This document shows positions 22,881 to 32,900 of a stretch of DNA of 64,000 nt, piece by piece. The stretch comes from Staphylotrichum longicolle (Eukaryota; Ascomycota; Sordariomycetes; Sordariales; Chaetomiaceae). Each line of letters begins with the position of its first letter. Position 1 is the stretch's first letter. The notes below the pieces were generated by a model that ran no database searches, was not told the origin of the DNA, and saw only the letters and a program-made list of their open reading frames with translations. The translations under genes were made by a program, and so were the position numbers. Location of the stretch: NCBI GenBank assembly GCA_019096155.1, contig JAHCVI010000001.1, positions 11,718,001 through 11,782,000 of the forward strand. The letters run 5' to 3'.

Positions 22881-24040
22881 CTAAAACATCTTGGAGCCCA
22901 GAGTCCGGCTCGGGCCTGACGAAATGGTAGGCGGGTTCGGGCAGTCGCCGCTCAGTTCGCTCGGCGGCGCCGACTCGAGCAGGCGCGGGCACACCTTTGC
23001 CACCAGCGGTTTGATGGTAGGGATGCAGGCGATGACGATGGGTAGGTTGACCTCGATGATGTACCAGTACGCCATCATGACACCGCTCCAGGGAGGGTCG
23101 TATTCCAGCTTGGGGAAGTTCAGGTATTGAAAGCGCATGCCCGAGATGATGCAGACACTGCGATGCATGGTCAGTGGAAGGCCCTTCCTGATAGATGCAA
23201 GGCAGCGTCGGAGCTTACAAGACGCCGAGGGAAAAGGCAAAGCAGACCCAAAGCTTTTGCCTCAGGGGCAAGGTTAGGGACCCGAGGACCGGGAGCGGCA
23301 GACTGAATATCAGCACTTCGAGGGCGAAGTTGATGGAGGCGTCGGCGGTCCACTTGGCGGCGAAGTTGAAGCATTTTCGGTCGGGGACGAAAATGTCCCA
23401 GAAGGAGTAGACGGGGATGCAGTGCACGATGGTGCTCGTCACGAGCCACAGGCCGTACGACACCACCAGGCTCACGACGATGTAGGTGGCTTTCCGGACC
23501 CAGGTGAGGACGAAGATGTCGAGGAAGAGCAGCAGCACCGAGATCTTGGACATGATGAGCGTGAGGCTGCTGAGGATCATGGCCACGTACATGGCCTGGG
23601 AAGCACCGAGGGTTTGTCAGCGGCAGCGGCGAGGGGCGTTGCCAGGACACTGACCTTGAAGAACGACTGGATCTCGTCGGGAGTAAGGTCAGCCATGTGG
23701 TTGCCGAGTCCATTGGCGGCAACTGGTCGCAGCAGAGTTAGCGTCGCGGCTCATCCAGACTTGATATTCGGTGGTGACAGACGGGCTTCGACAGAGATGG
23801 TGGTGGCAAAGGCGAAGAACTGGCATCATGTCGCCGTCAGCATGCATGCGGTTGGGGTTGGGAGTTTGGCACCATGGTACGCACGAGCGTGAGGGCCATG
23901 AACCAATCTGTCGGGCCCAGGATGTGGAGAATGCGACCCCGCGAGATCAAGCGCAGTGTCACGGCACCGGCGGACACAAGGAACAGCGTGATGGCACACG
24001 CGAGCACATGTGTGCCCGTCTCCTTCCATTCCATCACCAT
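22881..24040 (-). CDS. Rhodopsin-like / PTH11-type integral membrane protein, 304 aa
   Basis: Five-exon gene: 24040-23885, 23819-23783, 23722-23655, 23595-23219 and 23157-22881. All borders are GT..AG and the frame closes to exactly 305 codons, which supports every splice. Joined, it reads through ALTLFFAFATTISVEALAAN, HMADLTPDEIQSFFKAMYVA and FVCIISGMRFQYL, all typical of the fungal rhodopsin-domain membrane family. Seven hydrophobic helices are spread over the exons (ACAITLFLVSAG, ILSSLTLIMSKISVLLLFLD, VVSLVVSYGLWLV, ALEVLIFSLPLPVLG, WYIIEVNLPIVIACIP). The short C-terminal tail is Pro/Ser-rich. Ligand unknown; likely a plasma-membrane sensor. The earlier member at 11.2-12.8 kb differs greatly in length and intron pattern, so this is not a recent duplicate. 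Confidence 0.82.
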
Positions 24041-24786
24041 CGTGAGATGCTCAGGGCGGCGCACATTCCCCTCACATTTGAGTGTCTTGTCCGCGGTTGG
24101 CACTGCTGGGAGGGGTGTTCGAGGGTTTGCAACAAGTCGAGATTGCAAGAGTCAGGAATCACGTCCACTGATCCTGTTCCCCCTCAGACAACCTACCGGG
24201 GTGACGGTTCTCTCCGCAATCCCTGTCAAGCCCCCTAACCTCACTAGCCCAGCAGGCGTTCGGTTATGGATTGCCGTCCTGCCATCGCTCTTTTCACATC
24301 CATGGCTACGAAGCCCAGGCAGCGGGCCGACTCCCCGATCCCTTGCAGTGCTCCACCCGATCCATCGTGGCCCCCGGCTCTTGGCACCATGGCTGTCGGC
24401 GACGTCGGGCATGTCAGTGCCAGTGATCACTGATCAAAGCATCCTGTGCCAGTTTCGCATGCCGTCTCAATGTCAGTAACCTCTGTTTGTATTTTGCCTG
24501 AGCGCGGGGTCATTTCCACGTTTCACTCTGTGAGTCGGAAGAAGCAAACCAGTTCTGGATGGTATTATGGTCTGGCATTGGCAAGACTGGGAATGGGATC
24601 CCGGATCGGATCCTCAGCCGCAGAGCGCGCAGCCGTTTCGAGGCAGGGCCGAGCACAAATTCGGTAAAGCTGCCCACGACTGCCCGGTGTGTCACACGAT
24701 CGTGCTTGCAGCTTGCAGCTTGCCCCTTTCCCCGATCGGTTTCGATCCTTCGACGACTGACAGAGGGCACCCGGCCAATGAATTCT
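24041..24786. other. Intergenic region upstream of the rhodopsin-like gene
   Basis: About 750 bases with no supported gene. Frames on both strands are GC-biased and motif-free. Confidence 0.4.
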
Positions 24787-26762
24787 TTAACCCCAAATGC
24801 CCTGACCTCCACAGGCTCCACTGCTCCAAACACCACGGACAACACTGCACCGAAACCCGGCCACATTCACCCGACCTCCTCGAGTCCTCGCCTCCTCGTC
24901 CCAAATGATCCCATCAGCCTCCCGCTTCATTTGTTCACTTACCATTTCGAAGATGAGAGCCGTGTTGGAACAACACACGTATTGAGCAATCTTGGAGGTG
25001 ACCAGCTTGGAGGCACGACGGTCCTCGGTTTCCAACTGTTCCTGGATGTCAACATATAGTGGCTCCAATCCAGAACAAGAAATCACAAAGGAGCTCGAGC
25101 ACTAGAACAGAATGCTGAGCGTCGTCTCGGGGGATTAGCGTTTCTGGGGACCACGCGATGCTTACATGCTGGCTGTCGAGTTTGCATGGGAGACACGCCC
25201 CAATCTGGCGCAGCTTTGCTTTGGACGTCTTTTCCGCGTCAGGCAAAGCCCTGCGGACCTGCTTTCGATTCCCATCAAGTGCCAGAGTCATCATAGACGC
25301 GCCATTTGTCGAGTGGTCATCTTCTTGACAACAAACAAGCGAGACGCGTCCGCGGAGTGGGGGGATTTGCGTTTTCTCGTATTTCTTTGTTGCTCAGCTA
25401 ACATCGGAGCATGTTGGAGATCGTCGTTGTTGGCGATGTTGCCTGACTGTTGCGCGGCTTCACTTTTGTGGGAAGAATTACTGCTTCCTGAACCTTGTCA
25501 GATATACCAATGAGCCTCGCCTTAGCCCGTCTATAAGTCCTCCATGAACATGACTGCTAACTTACCTTCCCTTGCAACAAGGTTGAATCCACCAATCTTA
25601 GACTCCGCCCGAGGTCTGTCCAGTTTCTGTGAGGTTGCCGTTTGGGTCTGGGCCGCTCCTTTGGTGGTGTTTCTGTGGCCGGGCTGAAGCACAGGGGCAC
25701 ATTGAAACTCTGAGTTGCCTGTTCCAAACTGAACAAAGCGTTAGACGTAATTTTCTCTCCTGAGTTCACCCCGGACTGTACCGACTTCCAACATTCTCTT
25801 CGAAGAAGTCAATGCTCTGAACACCATCACCTTTTCCCAACTCTGCGCAACCCCCTCCCCCAATTGAGCTCAAGTTGGGAAAAGGAAAACCTGGAGTTGC
25901 TCCTTGGTATTGATCTGTTAGAAGCCCGATTGACGGAGACAGCGAAGAAAGGAGTTTGCGGGCAACTTCCGTGGGAAGACAAGGACTTGCCCAATTGTTT
26001 TCGAAAAGGGAGGTTTCCAAGCTGCCAGACTCTCCGAGGGGAATCTCCCGGTCCGAACTGCCTCCAAGAAACGGACTTATACCTGTGATCGAAGCCGCGA
26101 AATGGTGAGAAAAGGACGGGTTACGCAATAACACTAGAATCATGGATGGAACGGATGACATACCAAGCGCGATATTGGGCGGGAGAATAACTCCGCTCTC
26201 CCAGTCGAAGGTCGTAGTGTTTATGGCGCCTGCCAAGTTGTAGGTGGTGTTACTGTGGTTTCTGAGGGCGTCTTCGAGCTGGGTCTCGTGCGACAGCAAG
26301 GGTGTATTAAGATGTAAGGTCGAGAAAGCGTTCATCCCGGGAACGGCGTTTCCTTCGTCAAGGGCTGCCAATGGCTGGGCAGCAAGCGTTTCGGGGGCCA
26401 GGTCAACCAAAGCGAAGTATCCGGCGTGGGAGGGGCATTTTCGTCGAGGCCCTCAACATGCGCGACTGTTGCGGTTCCGGAAAACCAAGGGTAAGGTACT
26501 CTTGCAATGTGCCAGAAAAGAAGTAGTCAGACGGTTGACCAGGCTCTTGTTCAGATTTCTGGCTTTGACCTTTGGATTTGGCAGTCAGGACTAAGTTTTG
26601 GCCGCTTGATGCATGCAGAGGATAGATGAGCACACTTTGTTGCTAGTAGCGAGCAAACAAACAAGATAGGTACCGTAGGTTGGTCTTGTCAAGATTGTCA
26701 CTCACCTAAGATAGCGAAGCTGGCTCCCTAAAATTCTTCATTTATGCTCCCTGGGTCTGACA
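24787..26762 (-). pseudogene. Transcription-factor-like gene, probably degenerate
   Basis: Several stretches read like fungal regulator sequence but do not join in one frame. From 26410 to 25770 a frame with DALRNHSNTTYNLAGAIN and IDFFEENVGS contains a good 81-base intron (26163-26083, GTATGT..CACAG). A CTAAC..TTGTTCAG acceptor near 25742 leads into a Gln/Ser-rich segment (FGTGNSEFQCAPVLQPG), which splices at AAG-GTAAGT (25565) to GSSNSSHKSEAAQQSGN and TRKRKSPHSADASRL. A frame change then gives RQIGACLPCKLDSQHC across an intron at 25165-25102. That has the Cys-x2-Cys-x6-Cys start of a Zn2Cys6 cluster, but the other three Cys are missing. The segment RRASKLVTSKIAQYV follows. I infer a broken Zn2Cys6-type regulator; exact limits are uncertain. 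Confidence 0.4.
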
Positions 26763-27185
26763 TGATTGTGTTACAGCTTCCAGAAACACATGAAAAATGT
26801 TGAGGCCGGGTCAAAGGCAATGATGCAGGGCTTGATAGAATTTGGCAATGCAGAGCATTCAAGGTCGGTTTGTAAGACGGGGATTTGGATAGCGTCAGCA
26901 GACACAATCGTGGCCTGTCATGGAAATCGGTTGTGGATACCAAGATGCCATTGGTACCGGGTTCAGGAAGGAGGCCCGAAGGAGTCTTTCGCACCCAATG
27001 TCGGGAACCAGTTTAGCCAGACTACGCCTTCAGATGTGCAATTTGTATTGGTCGGTGACTGGAAGTTGGGACCCAACCTTGGTTTGTGGCGGAGCACAGG
27101 GCAAGCAAGGCTTTCGGTGTTTTCCATGAACTCCCAGATTTTCCTTTCTGGGATATCAGCGCTCGCGAGTTACCGCGCACAACCG

Positions 27186-27228
27186 CATGGCAGGGAACGC
27201 GCGGACGTCATTGGGCTTCTCAGCTTGT
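27186..27228 (+). repeat. Direct repeat, copy 1
   Basis: A segment beginning CATGGCAGGGAACG and ending ATTGGGCTTCTCAGCTTGT recurs, diverged by about ten bases, at 27429-27472. Confidence 0.5.
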
Positions 27229-27239
27229 TGGATTCTCAC

Positions 27240-27320
27240 AGGTGATACCTGGGCCAGGGTGGGATACCTGAGCCAGGGTGTGAGATGGGACACCTGAGCC
27301 AGGGTGGGCCGGTGGGATAC
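27240..27320 (+). repeat. Minisatellite-like tandem repeat
   Basis: About three to four imperfect copies of a roughly 19-base unit resembling GATACCTGAGCCAGGGTGG, with a variant reading GGGACACCTGAGCC. Function unknown; such blocks often vary in copy number between strains. Confidence 0.65.
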
Positions 27321-27428
27321 CCTGCACATGTGGCTCACCCGGCCAAGCAGGGCTCCCAGAATGTCTTTGTCCACTCTGTCACCAAGCAGGCTGTGGCAGG
27401 GCAACAGGACCTCTATGCCGAGCAATGA

Positions 27429-27472
27429 CATGGCCGGGAATGGATGCACTTGATTGGGCCTTCTCAGCTCGT
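27429..27472 (+). repeat. Direct repeat, copy 2
   Basis: Second copy of the segment at 27186-27228 (CATGGCCGGGAATG ... ATTGGGCCTTCTCAGCTCGT), separated from it by the minisatellite. Confidence 0.5.
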
Positions 27473-27848
27473 CAAAATTCTCGACCATCCATCGATCACC
27501 GAGCCTTGCTGCTTGCAAGCTCAAGGTTGTTATCCAGCGACCCGCACTGCTTGTTCCTGCAGACAGTTTTGGGCGAACGCTTCCTTGCTGATGCTTAAGG
27601 CGCACATGTTTTACAAGTATACACTTAACAACGGTGGTCGGCATGCTGGTCACTAGCATCAGGCCATGGAATACTGGTCGTCTAGCGTGTGTTGTGTGGG
27701 TATCTTTGGGAGTCGCTGCAAATCTTGAGTAAGATAAAAGGCCTTCTCCTCGCGGGTCTGATTCAACAATGCAGGCCGCCGAGAAAGACATCAAGTGAGC
27801 CAAAAGCGACCCAGAATATCTACACCCTTTCACTCTTGCTCCCATCAA

Positions 27849-28205
27849 ATGGATGTCGATTCGAGTATGACCGAAACGGGCTTTACCGGGTGAGTCTTTT
27901 CAAGTTGGCGAGGGCAGCCTTTCAACATGCAAGAAACAAAGCTTTCAACCCAGAATCAACCCACTCAATGTCTTGCATCTGACTGAACTGATCCACAACG
28001 TAGGGTGATCAATGAAAACCGTGATGCTGGGGAACCGAAGCAGCTCCAGACCGACCGCATCAACACGTACAAACCGGACAACGTTATCGGCAAAATCATG
28101 TACCAGAGGCGACAGTCCGAGACTCGTGCTATCGCAGAACATGAAAAGGCTATCCAAGCTGTCCTTGGAGAATTAACAAAGATTCTACAAGACCGTTCTG
28201 GTTAA
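27849..28205 (+). CDS. Small hypothetical protein, 80 aa, two exons
   Basis: Two exons (27849-27889 and 28004-28205) around a 114-base intron with a GTGAGT donor, an ACTGAAC branch-like site and a CGTAG acceptor. The splice joins TETGFTG to VINENRDAGEPK in frame and gives 81 codons with stop. The protein is charged and soluble, with a likely amphipathic helix at the end (SETRAIAEHEKAIQAVLGEL). No signal peptide, membrane segment or known domain. The short first exon and the good splice sites argue for a real gene, but the start could lie further upstream. Confidence 0.45.
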
Positions 28206-28738
28206 CGGAAACTTTGGGCTTCTGGGTTTCTGGTGCAATGCAGTTGGGAGGGCCCGCCTCGCACATGCTCGGAGACAGCGAAATACCCAAGCGCCAGGGG
28301 AATTGACTCTTCTACCCACCGTCATGACATATTGTGTCCACTTCATTTTCGTGCAGTGCTTATATCGCATGGCATTGCAATGTCTGTGAATAGGTATCAA
28401 CCGAACACACAACTCCCAGATCTCACAGGAAGGAACAAGAGAACAACTCCAGAAACCAGGTACCTCAAGCTGACTCAATAATATCCTTATAGAGATACCC
28501 TGTGCACCTCAATGGCGACGTCGTTTTTCTCATTTTCATTTCCTATCATCCGGCACCCCATCCCCTTTCCGCTTCCCTTGATTCTCCACCTCCCCTCCTC
28601 TCCCGCCTTTACAAGCTAGAACCATTGCCCTTCCCTTTACCAGTCACGGTCCATGGCCAGATCGGGAGTTATACGTTGAGGTTTCTAGCCGGCATAAACA
28701 CTTCCCGTCCTGCCGGATCACGGCGTTTCGCCACACAC
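28206..28738. other. Intergenic region
   Basis: 533 bases between convergent genes. No gene or repeat recognised. Confidence 0.45.
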
Positions 28739-29099
28739 TCAGAGGACGAGAGTGCAGTCGAGACCGTCAAGCTTGTGCGGAACCTCCTACACACGCGCAC
28801 GCACGCTTGTCAGCAACCTTGAAGTCTCGGTGGCTTCGGGGGATGGCAGACTGTGTGGATGGTCGATGAACGGATGGACAACTTACAGGGTGGACGTCGG
28901 AGGTCTTGCAGCAGTATCTCCGGAACGGCGGGGGGCAGTGATGGCCGCAGTTTCTGCCAGCGGGGTTGCAGCACACGTAGGTATGGTCATCTCCGTCGAG
29001 GTGCCGCATGGCGAGGACATTGCCGCTGTCCTTCACAGTGGGGACAGCCGCGGCGGTCATGGCGAGGGCGAGAATGGTGACGAAGTTGGAGAACTGCAT
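28739..29099 (-). CDS. Small secreted cysteine-rich protein, 86 aa
   Basis: Two exons: 29099-28887 and 28786-28739. The intron has a perfect GTAAGT donor and a GTGTGTAG acceptor; the spliced frame ends EVPHKLDGLDCTLVL. The N terminus is a textbook signal peptide (MQFSNFVTILALAMTAAAVP). The mature part of about 67 residues has seven Cys, with a compact Cys-rich core around YVCCNPAGRNCGHHC and RRYCCK. Small size, secretion and paired Cys fit an effector-like, antimicrobial or hydrophobin-unrelated secreted peptide; the Cys pattern does not match the eight-Cys hydrophobin spacing. Its promoter has a TATA box and the leader a pentanucleotide repeat. Without the intron the frame would run into a Ser/Pro tail that looks non-coding. 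Confidence 0.7.
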
Positions 29100-29169
29100 A
29101 TTGAAAGGGGGTGGCTTGGAAACCTGGACTGGTGTGACTGGTTCTGATGTTTGTGATTTGCTTTGCGTT

Positions 29170-29193
29170 GCTCTGCTCTGCTCTGCTCTGCTT
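29170..29193 (-). repeat. Pentanucleotide repeat in the 5' leader
   Basis: Four tandem copies of GCTCT/CTCTG (plus-strand reading) about 70 bases before the ATG of the small secreted protein, within its presumed 5' untranslated leader. Confidence 0.7.
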
Positions 29194-29244
29194 AATTGCG
29201 ATGCTGATGAGGACTCGTTGCTCTGATGTTGAAGGGAATGATGA

Positions 29245-29252
29245 TTTTTATA
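29245..29252 (-). promoter_or_regulatory. TATA box of the small secreted protein gene
   Basis: Reads TATAAAAA on the minus strand, about 150 bases before the ATG at 29099. Confidence 0.5.
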
Positions 29253-29918
29253 GACTTTTCATGTCTTGGGCAACTCCGCTTTGAGATGGTCGTTCAGAGC
29301 TGTATCCTGCCACCAGCTCCCAGATCAAGCCAGCCTTAGCCACATACTCGTGTATACCCCAGTTCAGTTTCGATCGTCGCTCGTGTTTTCCATTTGAGCT
29401 GTCGGCGTTCACAGCTCATCACATTACATTAGTCCTCCTTTGCTGCGCCAGGTGATACTGTGAGTCCCTGAACTTACCAGGTGGTGGGACCTTGAATCTA
29501 ATGAAGCCAATGACTTCTGTCCGAGATTTGGCCATCCAATGGGGAGTAAAGCTGCCCATGACAACATCGGAGTTCACGATGTTGCCTTTGCGTCGCCGAC
29601 ACTAAGTCTGCAAAGCACCGGACATCGGCAAGCCACAGTCGTCTGGGTCTTTTGGGCTTCCAGCCCCCCTGTATTGTGGCGGCGGTCTGGTTGGGTTGGG
29701 CTGCCGGTCATGGGTATCTCGAGGTTGGTAATGTGCCGACCTCTTGCAGTACTTTCACATGATATTCCCACCGGGATATTTTCTTCTCCGCCCTTCTACT
29801 TCAACTTTGCAATATAATGTCTCTGAAATGCCTAACTCCCCGGCACAACTCAAGCATAGGCACAACAAGCAACCACTGAAAAACCAATGGACCTCACACC
29901 TCAAGCCACCGCCGTCCA
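29253..29918. other. Intergenic region
   Basis: About 660 bases holding the upstream region of the secreted-protein gene and the 3' flank of the CHAT gene. No gene recognised. Confidence 0.45.
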
Positions 29919-32900
29919 TCACACCCCAAAATGGACATACCCAGCCCACCTCAACGGCTGCAACGGCCACTTCTCCCTCACGCCCATCACCGCCTCTCTC
30001 AACACACCCGCCACATCCCCATCCTCTTCCCCGTCCTCCTCCGTGTTCCCAATTCCACTCCCACCCCCATCCCCAGGCCCGCCATCCTCCCCTCCATGCC
30101 CCACCCCGCCCGCCAACCGCGCATAAAACCCCCCGGCCACCGCCACCGACGCCTCCTCCTCCGCCGGCCACATCGTCGCCACCACGTGCGGGAACCCGGC
30201 CGCCTGGAACCCCGAGGCGAGGTGCAGCACCTCGTCCACGAGCCTCGCGGCGCGGCTCTCGGCGGTCGAGCAGGCCGAGAGGTACGCGATCTGCGCGGTG
30301 CTGCTCACGGCCGGGTGGGCGGTCGTGTGGTGGGCGAGGTGTCGGACTGTGAGGAGGTCTGCTACGGCTGTTGGTGGAGGAGAGGGTGGGTTGTCTTGCG
30401 AGGGACCAGGGGAAGGGTTGTTTTGGGAGGGAGCGGAGGGGTCGGCTTCTTGTGATTCGGGGGAAGGGCCGTCGTCTTGTGAGCCAATGGTGGGGGGAAC
30501 TTGGAGGTGCTGCTGGAAGATGAGGTGACTGGAAGAGGGGTCGTCGGGGTCGGAGACGCCGTGGCAGGCAAAGTGGGCAATGGTGCAGTCGGGGAGATTG
30601 GTGAGGACGGTTTGGGTGTTGGGATGCGTGAGGGAGACGATGGTGTGGGAAGGACCAAGGGCCGTGGTGATAAGGGCCAATTCCTTGGTGGCGGTCCGGA
30701 GCGGGGGGTGCTTTTTGTCGTCGTGGGGTGGGGTAGTGGGCATGAGGGCGACAAGGAGGGAAGGTTTGGTCGGGGTGGCGGCGAGGTTGCGGAAGAGGGA
30801 TGCTCGTTGTCTGGAGTAGGCGAGGGTGCGGATGGTCGGGGTGTAGGAGCTGACGAGGTAGGTGTAGGCGTTGGCGGTAGAGGACGGGCGGTGGTCGCCT
30901 GCCGCGTGGAAAGGGAGAAACGCGGCGAGTCCAGCGCCGCTCCACCAAACCCGGGAGGGCTTGATTGGGAGAGGTTTGTCCAGCAGGCCCAGGGCACGCA
31001 TGATCGGTTTCACGCAGACCGTCCACAGCCAGGACAGGTATTCGCGGCACATCGTATTCTTCTTGCCGAATTCACCCCTCGTGCTGAACCGCGTCGGCTT
31101 CTTGTCAAGCCAAGCCTGGACGTCCCCTTTCTGCAGCGCGGGGAGGTGAACGACTTTGATGTCTGAGGGAGTGACCAAAATTGCATCGCTCCTCTCGTCT
31201 GCAACATTGACCACAATGACGGGGCCTCTCACTGCAAGGGCTTTTACCTCCTCGGCGCTCGGGCCTTGGAGAAAGCGTGTGTGCTCCGGCAGCTCACGGA
31301 TTTCGGATATCAACTTGTCAAGCTCCCTGACTTGGTGGTCCCGCTGACGCACCATGGTTTGTCGCAGGGCTACGTCTGCGTCGGGCTCAATTGGCCGGCT
31401 GATCGCATTCCGAAGCTTTTCATACTCGGCTGCCTGTTTTGGGTGCGTTGCCGCAAGTCCCGAGACGTCGCTTCTGTCCTCCATCAAGAGGCCCAGGATG
31501 AGGCCCCGGCCCAGCTCCAGGAGCTCCAGGGCGCAAGCCGCTCTCTCCCCCCCGCGGATGGACAAGGCGCAAGTCTCGACAGCGATGTCGGAGAAGTCAG
31601 CCAGCAGACGTTGTTGGTCATCCCTGCTCAATAGCCGCGTGTTGGTCTTGCGGAGGATGTCCAGCACCTGCTCGCCAATCTCGACCGCGCGAGCGTATTC
31701 GCCGCGGTCGCGGAAGATGGCCATCAGCTGCACGGCGGATACCATGCGGCTCACGGGGTCTCCGAGCGGGTCGTCCAAGGATTCCAGATATAGGGGAATA
31801 GACTGGTCCTCCCACGGCGGGTTCCAACGGACGCCGTCAATCTCCACTTCGAGCATGCCACCGAAGCTGAAAGTATGAGCGAGGGTGTGCAGGCGAGCAA
31901 GACTGAACATGATGTGGGACCGATGAACATGGTTCTCGGGCACCGATGCAGCAGCATCCTGCACGAAGGAGAGCGCCCTTTGGAGGTCGTCTTGGTTGCG
32001 GGTCCGCTCGGCTCGTTCTCGCAATAGCCAGGCCATGTTGCTGGCATATCCCGGCCAGTTTGGGCTGTCTCGAGGTAGCCGCCCCGTCGCTTCCGTCTGG
32101 TGGTCTATGGCCGTGTTCAGGTCGTCCAGGGTCTCCTTATTTCTCCAGTAGCGAGAGCGGAACGCATGGGCGAGGCTGTTGAGCCAGTGAGCGGGCACGG
32201 CAGCAGAAGGCTGCATCGTTTCGACGGCTTCGCGGAGCAGTGAGAAGCCCTCATCAAACGTGCCATCTTGTTTGTTGATGTTGTAAAGCTTCAAGAGCTT
32301 GACACCAATGTTGTGCTTGAGGGCGTTTGTCAAGAGGTTGGCTGGTCCAGGGGGCGTGGGGAGAGCGGACTTGGAGACTCGGATAGCGTCCTGTAGGTCT
32401 TCAACTCTGTTCAACCGATCAAAGCGATCCTCGAGTTGACACCCCAGATTCGTCAGGTACTGGCTCTTTTTGCCGGATTCGGGTATCATGGCGACTGCAT
32501 CAAACGAAAGCCTGACCGCGGCGTCCACGTCTTCGATGCTGTTGTTTCGTTTGGCTCGGTTCTGCAACGCATCGGCCTGTGTTTCCAGCAGCGCAGCCCG
32601 GGACGCGCCGTCACCGTCTGGGACCATCTCGAGTCCCTTCTGGCAGACTGCAATGGACTCGGAAAGCAGGTCCAGATCTTGAGTCTGGTTGTAGAGATGT
32701 TGGAGGTAATGGGCCAGCTTGCCATGCCAATGGAACAGTCCCGGCGCGTTGTTGGGGGCGTGCTCCAAAGCTCTCCGTAGAAGTCGGCAGCCTTGTTCTA
32801 GGTCATCGCCGATGCGATGTTTATCAAAGTAACCCAGAAACAGGTCGGCCACGGACAACAACACTAGTGTTCTTTTGCAGTCTCTCTCGTGCGCACCTTC

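Larger units (their letters stand above)
26763..27848. other. Spacer carrying short repeats
   Basis: About 1.1 kb with no recognised gene. It contains a minisatellite-like block at 27240-27320 and a diverged direct repeat (27186-27228 and 27429-27472). A 230-codon minus-strand frame (27848-27156) spans both repeats; its translation is unlike any family I know. Confidence 0.4.

Noticed and set aside
27156..27848. 230-codon minus-strand frame as a gene
   Set aside because: No recognisable motif, spans minisatellite DNA, and overlaps no splice or promoter signal; kept only as a repeat observation.
28739..29099. Hydrophobin assignment for the small secreted protein
   Set aside because: Only seven Cys and no C-CC-C-C-CC-C spacing; the core is short and His/Pro-rich.
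29755..31050. 431-codon minus-strand frame rich in Pro/Arg/His
   Set aside because: Alternate frame inside the CHAT coding sequence; no family features.
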